From Paenibacillus puerhi (GTDB lineage Bacteria; Bacillota; Bacilli; Paenibacillales; NBRC-103111): a stretch of 64,000 nt of DNA. The translations under genes and the position numbers were made by a program. The notes beneath the pieces were generated by a model that was not told where the DNA came from, did no database searches, and worked only from the letters and a program-made list of their open reading frames with translations. How positions within the stretch are numbered: position 1 is the stretch's first letter; each line of letters begins with the position of its first letter. Shown piece after piece: positions 58,616-64,000 of the stretch. Location: positions 327,297 through 391,296 of the forward strand of contig NZ_WUWM01000002.1 in assembly GCF_009846885.1 (NCBI RefSeq), read 5' to 3'.

Positions 58616-59979
58616 GCTTGACAACCTGCACGATTCATGTCGCCCAGCGGCAGGAACGCGTCGTCTATGTCAGCAGCGATTTGGCCAAAGCGCTCAAGCT
58701 GGTCAAATCCCGCAGTTTGACTTTAAAGCTCGGCAGCAAAAGCATCTCCCTGGGGCTCAAGCTGCTGAAAAAAAGCGGAAATCATCTTTATCTTACCCAG
58801 TCGGTCTACTCCCAGCTCCGGCTGCCGAGGGCCGGCACGACTCTCGTCACCAGCTCGAACGGCAAGGACCTGAGGCTCGGGCCTATGATTGGCATATTAA
58901 CCAGTGTAACCCGGGGCAGTACGGCTCCCTTCGGTTCGCGCACCGAGTTTATCCGGCAGTTCATGCGAGTGGGATCGGACCGCGCTTTCTACTTCGGCTT
59001 CTCTCCGGGCGACGTCAATTGGTCCGAGGGCACCGTCACGGCTACGATTCCGCGAAGAGAGGGAGGCTGGGTCCGCAAGGTGGTTCCGCTGCCCGACGTC
59101 GTGTACAACCGGCTCCCCAGCCGCAAAGCCGAGAAGCTTGCTTCCAACAATGCCTTCAAGCAGCGCTTCGTGCGCCAGGGCATCCCATTGTTCAATTGGA
59201 GCTTCTTCGACAAATGGGATGTATACAATCTGCTTACGGGAACCGAGGCCTTCCGCCACGTGCCGGAGTCACACATCAATCCAAGCCCCTCGCAGATCAA
59301 GGAAATGCTCAACAGGCATAAATTCATTTATTTCAAACCGACTGGAGGCAGCCTTGGCATCGGAATATTCCGGCTCACCTATAACCCCCAACGAGGCTAT
59401 TACGCCCGCTTCCGCCGTGCAGGACGCAATGTGCTGCTCCGCTTCAGCAAATTCGAATCTCTGATGGCGCTACTGAAACGGCAAAGCGGCGGCCTGAACG
59501 GCTATGTGGCCCAGCAGGGTATCCGTCTGATCGAATTGGATAGCTGCCCGATCGACTTCCGCTTCCATATGACCAAGAACGGCTCCAATCAATGGGTCTG
59601 CGCTGCTATAGGCGCCAAGAAGGCCGGCAAGGGAAGCGTCACGACGCATGTGCGCACCGGAGGCATGCTGATGACGCCGGAGCAGGTGCTCCGGCAGGTG
59701 TTCGGCGGCAGAGCGGACGCCGTGCTGTCGAATGCCAAGGAGGTGGCAATCAAGCTCGCGCAGGATATCGAGCGCAATTACCGGCATACGCTTGGCGAGC
59801 TTGGCTTCGATATCGGGATCGATAAGAATGAACGGATCTGGATGTTCGAGGCCAACTCCAAGCCGGGCCGTTCGATCTTCAAGCACCCCGCGCTGAAAGA
59901 ACAGGGAAGAGCATCTCTTCAATATATTTATGATTATTGCTTGTACCTGAGCCGATTTCGCGCAAGGAGGGATTCTTGA
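58612..59979 (+). CDS. YheC/YheD-type ATP-grasp protein, long form (array gene 3)
   Basis: A protein of 455 residues with GGAGGTCCATC upstream. The N-terminal domain of about 95 residues ends LGPMIGILTS, as in gene 1. The ATP-grasp motifs are YFKPTGGSLGIGIFRL near residue 241, DFRFHMTKNG near 310 and LGFDIGID...EANSKPGRS near 395-414. The stretch DFRFHMTKN differs from DxRxLVQK in the other copies, and one Gly-loop Lys/Arg is replaced by Ile (LGIGI). Substrate or nucleotide handling may therefore differ. Confidence 0.92.
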   Translation: MSLTTCTIHVAQRQERVVYVSSDLAKALKLVKSRSLTLKLGSKSISLGLKLLKKSGNHLYLTQSVYSQLRLPRAGTTLVTSSNGKDLRLGPMIGILTSVTRGSTAPFGSRTEFIRQFMRVGSDRAFYFGFSPGDVNWSEGTVTATIPRREGGWVRKVVPLPDVVYNRLPSRKAEKLASNNAFKQRFVRQGIPLFNWSFFDKWDVYNLLTGTEAFRHVPESHINPSPSQIKEMLNRHKFIYFKPTGGSLGIGIFRLTYNPQRGYYARFRRAGRNVLLRFSKFESLMALLKRQSGGLNGYVAQQGIRLIELDSCPIDFRFHMTKNGSNQWVCAAIGAKKAGKGSVTTHVRTGGMLMTPEQVLRQVFGGRADAVLSNAKEVAIKLAQDIERNYRHTLGELGFDIGIDKNERIWMFEANSKPGRSIFKHPALKEQGRASLQYIYDYCLYLSRFRARRDS

Positions 59980-61110
59980 GTGGATGGGCGAATCCAGAAT
60001 ACCCGTCAGCGTCCGACCCTTGCCATTCTCACTTACGCGGATGAAAAAAGAGTTTTTCGAGGGGATCAGGAAAATTTTATCGATCTGATCCGGGCCGGCG
60101 AGGAGCGCGGGGTGCTTGTCTATGTGATGACCACCGCCGACTTCAAGCTTAGCGGCAAGCAGGCTGCCGGCTACAGGTACCGCGCCTCTACCAAATCGTG
60201 GAAGCGGGAAATGCTGCCGATGCCCCATGTCATCTACAACCGGATTCCGTACCGCAAGTTCGAGGCGCTGCCAGAGGTGCAGCAGGTCATTCAGGCTTGC
60301 CTGCACCATTCTCAGGTCCGGTTTTTCAATCCTTCGTTCTTTAATAAGTGGACGTTGTTCGAATGGTTGAACAAATCCAAGCGCACGAAGCCCTTTATCC
60401 CCGAAACCAAAAAGCTGAATTCCGGCGACGATATTGACAAACTGCTGCAAAGCTACCCCTTCCTCTATCTGAAGCCGATTCGCGGCAAAGCGGGGAAAGG
60501 CATCATGAGGGTCAGCCGCACGGAGAGCCGGTCTGCGCCAAGGCTGTTCGAGCTCAGCATCCAGGATAAGACGCGAAGTCATATCTCCCGGTATCCTACC
60601 GTGAACCAGCTCTGGTCCCAGGTCCGCGAACTGGTCGGGTCCAGGGACTATATCGTGCAGCAGGGCATCTCCTTATCCAGCTACAAGCGCCGTCCATTCG
60701 ATCTTCGCGTACTGGTCCAGAAAAACTATAAGGGCATATGGACCGTTGCCGGAATCGGGGCCCGCCTGGCCGGCAAGTCCAGCATTACGACGCATGTGCC
60801 CCGGGGAGGCTCGATCGACGATCCAAGCAAGCTGCTCGCCCATGCCTTCGGTCAGACCGAGGGCAAGAAGATCATCCGTACCGCCAAGCAGGCGGCCCTC
60901 CGGATCGCCCGGCAGGTCGAAACGGCAAGCGGCCATACTCTAGGCGAAATGTCGATGGATCTGGGCGTGGACAGCGTCGGTCATATCTGGTTTTTCGAGG
61001 CCAACTCCAAGCCGATGAAATTCGACGAACCGCCGATCCGGCAAAAATCGCTGGAGAACCTCATCCGCTATTCCATTTTTTTGTCACGAAAAAACGGCAG
61101 CAAAGGGTAG
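59980..61110 (+). CDS. YheC/YheD-type ATP-grasp protein, short form (array gene 4)
   Basis: A protein of 376 residues from the GTG immediately after the stop of gene 3, with AAGGAGG upstream. It starts TLAILTYADEKRVFRG, without the extra domain. Motifs are YLKPIRGKAGKGIMRV near residue 164, DLRVLVQKNY near 240 and MSMDLGVD...EANSKPM near 325-343. The insertion after the Gly loop is shorter than in gene 1. Translational coupling with gene 3 is likely. Confidence 0.93.
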   Translation: MDGRIQNTRQRPTLAILTYADEKRVFRGDQENFIDLIRAGEERGVLVYVMTTADFKLSGKQAAGYRYRASTKSWKREMLPMPHVIYNRIPYRKFEALPEVQQVIQACLHHSQVRFFNPSFFNKWTLFEWLNKSKRTKPFIPETKKLNSGDDIDKLLQSYPFLYLKPIRGKAGKGIMRVSRTESRSAPRLFELSIQDKTRSHISRYPTVNQLWSQVRELVGSRDYIVQQGISLSSYKRRPFDLRVLVQKNYKGIWTVAGIGARLAGKSSITTHVPRGGSIDDPSKLLAHAFGQTEGKKIIRTAKQAALRIARQVETASGHTLGEMSMDLGVDSVGHIWFFEANSKPMKFDEPPIRQKSLENLIRYSIFLSRKNGSKG

Positions 61111-61125
61111 GCAGGTGGATGCTTG

Positions 61126-62208
61126 ATGGGCAAACAGTTAGGCGTGCTTGCGATGTATATGAATAAACGACACCTTGAAGAGCTATCTTTCTTCCGCAAG
61201 CTGTGTATCATAGGTGAGAGGCTGGGATTGGAGGTTTTGATCTTTACCCCGGATGATGTCCACCAGAATGGGACGATGATCCATACCTTGACTTACCGGG
61301 GAACCGAGCGCAGATGGGTGCGAAAGTGGAGTAAGTTTCCACCTATTATCTACGACAGGTGCCGTTATCACGGGGCCGTAAACTTTCGCAAGCTGTCTCA
61401 CTTCCGCAAGAAATATACGAAGCTTCGGTACATCAGCAAGCCGCTGGCCAACAAATGGAAGATGCATCAACTCCTCTCCGAGCACCCCGGCATCGCCCCT
61501 CATCTACCGGCCACCATCCGCTATAGGGAGCCGCGAGAGCTGGGCGATTTCTTGAAAAAGCATGCGGTTGTCTATATGAAGCCCAAAAGCGGCACTGGCG
61601 GACGCGGCATTATCCGCTTGCAGCGGGTCGGCGGGATCCCTGCGCTGCTGATGCAGGGACGTGATCCTGCCCGGCGTATTATTCCTGCGAGAAAAATAAC
61701 GGTAGAGCAGATCCCGCTCCGGCTGGCCGGCTGGAAGCTGAACGAGCGGTATATCGTGCAGCAGGGCATTCCGCTTGAGCTGAAGGACGGCCGGGTGCAT
61801 GACTTCCGCATGCTCGTACAGAAGGACGGAGACGGCGAGTGGCAGGTCACCGGCTGTGCCGGCCGCATCGGTCCGAGGCAGTCGGTCACCTCCAATCTGC
61901 ATGGAGGCGGAACCGCAGTAGCTATGGAGACCCTGCTGAAAAAAAGATTCAGCAGCGAGCAGAAGGTATCCGAAATCCGCAACGAAGCGTATGAGCTCGG
62001 CCTGCGAATCGCCCTGCATCTGGAAAAAAAATTCGGCCCCTTCTGTGAGGCTGGCCTGGATCTGGCTGTCGACCCCAAAGGCCATGTGTGGCTGCTGGAA
62101 GTCAACCCCAAACCTTCGCGCGAGGTGTTCAACCGGATCGGGGAGAAGGAAACGTACCGCAGAGCGATCAGCCGGCCGCTGGAATACGCGCTGTGGCTGA
62201 TTCGTTAG
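61126..62208 (+). CDS. YheC/YheD-type ATP-grasp protein, short form (array gene 5)
   Basis: A protein of 360 residues from the ATG with GCAGGTGG upstream. It starts LGVLAMYMNKRHLEELSFFRKL. Motifs are YMKPKSGTGGRGIIRL near residue 151, DFRMLVQKDG near 228 and AGLDLAVD...EVNPKPSRE near 308-327. It has the same order of elements as genes 2 and 4, and resembles gene 2 in SVTSNLHGGG and the KLCIIGERLGLEVLIFTPD-type N-terminus. It ends the array and is followed by a strong terminator. Confidence 0.93.
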   Translation: MGKQLGVLAMYMNKRHLEELSFFRKLCIIGERLGLEVLIFTPDDVHQNGTMIHTLTYRGTERRWVRKWSKFPPIIYDRCRYHGAVNFRKLSHFRKKYTKLRYISKPLANKWKMHQLLSEHPGIAPHLPATIRYREPRELGDFLKKHAVVYMKPKSGTGGRGIIRLQRVGGIPALLMQGRDPARRIIPARKITVEQIPLRLAGWKLNERYIVQQGIPLELKDGRVHDFRMLVQKDGDGEWQVTGCAGRIGPRQSVTSNLHGGGTAVAMETLLKKRFSSEQKVSEIRNEAYELGLRIALHLEKKFGPFCEAGLDLAVDPKGHVWLLEVNPKPSREVFNRIGEKETYRRAISRPLEYALWLIR

Positions 62209-62237
62209 AAACAACCGGCGCCGAAGGCGTAACCATG

Positions 62238-62280
62238 AAAAAGACCGTCTGGCCGTGATTACGCCAGACGGTCTTTTGAC
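62238..62280 (+). terminator. Terminator of the ATP-grasp array
   Basis: AAAAGACCGTCTGGC pairs with GCCAGACGGTCTTTT (15 bp, 9-nt loop), followed by GACATG. It is the only strong terminator after the five genes, which supports one transcript. Confidence 0.92.
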
Positions 62281-62335
62281 ATGCGCTCCGGTATCCGGAA
62301 GCAAGGAAGCCGGGAGGGGGCAGTGAAACAGAAAA

Positions 62336-62373
62336 ACGCCCCTGTCTTATGCCGGGTGGCATGACAGAGGCGT
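62336..62373 (-). terminator. Terminator of the HAD phosphatase gene
   Basis: On the minus strand ACGCCTCTGTCATGCC...GGCATAAGACAGGGGCGT is followed by TTTTTCTGTTTC. It lies just after the stop at 62381. Confidence 0.88.
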
Positions 62374-62380
62374 CCAACGG

Positions 62381-63079
62381 TTATGCGGGTGATTGCTCCC
62401 GCACGTCATCCAGCAGAGTTAATAGCTCGCCGAACGACGCGATGCGCGCATCCGCACCTTCCAGCTCATGCGGCTTACGGAAGCCGGCATAGTCGCAGCC
62501 GACCACGTACAGACCATTCTTCCGTCCGGCCTCTACGTCGGAGGACCGATCGCCGACCATCCAGGCATCCCGGATCTCGTACTTCTCCAACAGCAGCCTG
62601 ACCAGATCGACCTTCGATCGGGTGCGGAATTCCCCGGCACTGTACAGTCCCTCTGGCTCGAACAACGGCTCCAGTCCCTGGTGCCGAATAACGCCCTTCA
62701 CATAAGGCTCCAGCCCGTTGCTGGCGGTAAATAAACGGACGCCCCGTTCCCGCAGCCTCTGCAGCGTCTCGCGCACGCCTTCATAGAGCTCGCCTTCCCC
62801 TTGCTTCAGCCCGTCCAGCTGCAGCTTGAGCAGAAGCTCGTCCGCACGCCGGCGGACATCCCGTCCGTAATCAGGGAGCACCCGCTCCCAGATCTCCTCA
62901 AGCAGCATCCCGAGACCGCTGATGATATAGTGCTCCGGCGGCGTTTCTCCCTGAAACAGACCTTCCGAGCGAAGCCGGTCGAACGTAGTATGATAGGCTG
63001 GCAGCAGCAGCGTCTCCGTGCGAAATAATGTACCGTCTACATCGAATATCATCGCTTCCGGCAGCGACCTAGTTTCCAT
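62381..63079 (-). CDS. HAD-superfamily phosphatase (PpaX/Gph-like)
   Basis: A protein of 232 residues with GGAGGGG upstream. Motif I is MIFDVDGTLFRTE near residue 12, motif II LFTASNG, motif III the Lys in RTRSKVDLV, and motif IV WMVGDRSSDVEAGRKNG. A helical cap lies between motifs I and II. All catalytic residues are present. It is similar to phosphoglycolate phosphatase and to pyrophosphatase PpaX; which one cannot be told. Confidence 0.92.
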   Translation of the reverse strand: METRSLPEAMIFDVDGTLFRTETLLLPAYHTTFDRLRSEGLFQGETPPEHYIISGLGMLLEEIWERVLPDYGRDVRRRADELLLKLQLDGLKQGEGELYEGVRETLQRLRERGVRLFTASNGLEPYVKGVIRHQGLEPLFEPEGLYSAGEFRTRSKVDLVRLLLEKYEIRDAWMVGDRSSDVEAGRKNGLYVVGCDYAGFRKPHELEGADARIASFGELLTLLDDVREQSPA

Positions 63080-63140
63080 CTATGCTTCCCCTCCCTCATC
63101 TACCTTAACAGACTAATACAATCATGTTTTGTCTGTTATG

Positions 63141-63671
63141 TCAATTGGCCGGAGGGTGCGTACTCGGCAGCAGAATTTCCGATACTTGGGATAGGGGAAC
63201 GCGAAAAAGAAGGAGCAGTCCGATGATAATAGGAACGGAGCAAGCATAGGCCACAAGCGGCCGGCGGCTGTGCAAACGAAGCATCGGAAACATCATGAAG
63301 TCAAAGAGCACGGAGCAATACCAATTCCAGCCGTTGCCGTACTCGATCCGGCCTGTCCACATCAGTACCAGCTCGATACCCGCATAGCAGCCTATCCATT
63401 TCAGATAATGAACTCTCACTCGTCCCAGACCCTCGGGGTAACCGTTCAAGAACATCAGTGCGGTAAGCGGGAACACAAGCAGGGAATAAAATAACTCGCA
63501 GGTGAGGCGCAGCATCGGGATATCCGGCACGAACGACCACAGTACATAGCCAGCCGTCAATACGATATACAGCAGACTGCCTAACATTATATACAAGGCC
63601 GTCGAATGGTATCGGCCCGACTGCCTCCAGCGCTTAGAGCGAAAAAAACAGATAACCGTTAAGCCTGTCAA
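63141..63671 (-). CDS. Multi-pass membrane protein of unknown function (CBO0543-like)
   Basis: A protein of 176 residues with about five membrane segments, including TALYIMLGSLLYIVLTAGYVL and FYSLLVFPLTALMFLNGYP. The layout resembles the CBO0543 family of small membrane proteins common in spore formers. The start is unsure: the TTG used here has no close ribosome-binding site, while AGGAGAAGG lies about 20 bp upstream. Confidence 0.7.
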   Translation of the reverse strand: MTGLTVICFFRSKRWRQSGRYHSTALYIMLGSLLYIVLTAGYVLWSFVPDIPMLRLTCELFYSLLVFPLTALMFLNGYPEGLGRVRVHYLKWIGCYAGIELVLMWTGRIEYGNGWNWYCSVLFDFMMFPMLRLHSRRPLVAYACSVPIIIGLLLLFRVPLSQVSEILLPSTHPPAN

Positions 63672-63874
63672 AATGAGATGTATGACCTTCTCCTCTTTCC
63701 TATGATGGGTAATGGAATGGCCGTTGCAAGCCTCCTTTCCTAGGATAGGTAAAAGGAACCGTTTTTTTACGTTGCATTTATTAAATTTTCTTTATATATA
63801 GATTGAACTCATAAAATTGAGAGCCGCACAAATCGGGTAAAAGATATCAAAGGACCGAAAAGGCGGAGATCAGA
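63672..63874. other. AT-rich junction before the right-edge transposase gene
   Basis: About 200 bp that probably contain the left end of the insertion sequence starting at 63875. The AT-rich part (63765-63810) is a likely element end, but the second end is outside the window, so no inverted repeat can be checked. Confidence 0.4.
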
Positions 63875-64000
63875 ATGACACATGAACAAGAAATTGAAAA
63901 GCTGGCAGTAGCCATGAAAGAAACAAATAGCACTCGCATGTACGAAAGGTATCTGGCTATCCGTTTGCATTTAGAAGGCCGGACGTTAACCGAAATTGCA
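63875..64000 (+). CDS. N-terminus of an IS630-like transposase (cut by window edge)
   Basis: Forty-two codons are visible, with GGCGGAGATCAGA upstream of the ATG. The sequence KETNSTRMYERYLAIRLHLE, then GRTLTEIA, is the start of the helix-turn-helix found at the N-terminus of IS630-family transposases. The catalytic domain is outside the window, so integrity is unknown. Confidence 0.7.
   Translation, partial: MTHEQEIEKLAVAMKETNSTRMYERYLAIRLHLEGRTLTEIA

Overview
The window looks like a chromosomal segment of an endospore-forming, low-to-mid GC member of the Bacillales, most likely Paenibacillus or a close relative. This is an inference, resting on three things. First, sporulation genes occur throughout: an alpha/beta SASP, YtaF, YtrH/YtrI, and five YheC/YheD coat-type ATP-grasp genes. 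Second, the gene order follows the Bacillus core segment dnaE - accDA - pyk - citZ/icd/mdh - phoPR - polA - mutM - ytaF - coaE - nrdR. Third, ribosome-binding sites are typically strong GGAGG. No database search was possible, so family names come from reading motifs.

Layout. (1) 1-3.6 kb, minus strand: an MMPL/RND exporter with an apparent 1-bp frameshift, then a response regulator and the N-terminal part of its sensor kinase, which runs off the left edge. (2) 3.7-6.5 kb: a small accessory module of an MFS drug exporter, a divergent HxlR-type regulator, and a KefF/MdaB-like quinone reductase. The two promoter regions share a 62-bp inverted repeat. (3) 6.7-14.4 kb: tRNA-Ala, nrdR, a SASP gene, a lytic transglycosylase, coaE, ytaF, mutM, polA and a HAD protein. 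(4) 14.4-18.5 kb: an EAL-CBS-GGDEF protein, tandem repeats, and a degenerate IS1595-like transposase gene with a perfect LexA-type box at its promoter. (5) 18.5-29.2 kb: a phosphate block of pstS-pstC-pstA-pstB-phoU, a divergent chemoreceptor and phoR-phoP, with a Gfo/Idh/MocA dehydrogenase inserted. (6) 29.2-37.0 kb: a BASS transporter, class I fumarase, YfbR nucleotidase, a small membrane protein, and mdh, icd and citZ. (7) 37.4-41.6 kb: ppx and ppk, which converge and overlap, and a thioesterase. (8) 41.6-50.0 kb: pyk, accA, accD, a small protein, a PgpA-like protein and dnaE. (9) 50.2-55.1 kb: ytrH-ytrI, ytpI-like, ytoI, small unknown genes and an acyltransferase. (10) 55.2-62.2 kb: a Gln-rich small protein with a sigma-G-like promoter, then five consecutive YheC/YheD-type ATP-grasp genes. 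(11) 62.4-64.0 kb: a HAD phosphatase, a membrane protein, and the start of an IS630-like transposase cut by the right edge.

The strongest regulatory reading is a local Pho regulon. Three promoters (pstS, the chemoreceptor and ppk) show the same architecture: four hexamers related to TT(A/T)ACA at an exact 11-bp period, then 9 nt, then a -10-like hexamer. This would place phosphate uptake, polyphosphate synthesis and a chemoreceptor under PhoP, whose genes (here in the order phoR then phoP) lie in the same block. Other notable items are an ATAA-N7-TTAT CcpC-type box upstream of citZ, and GC-rich hairpins without U-tracts in both gaps of the citZ-icd-mdh cluster. The least explained locus is the five-gene ATP-grasp array with its adjacent Gln-rich protein.
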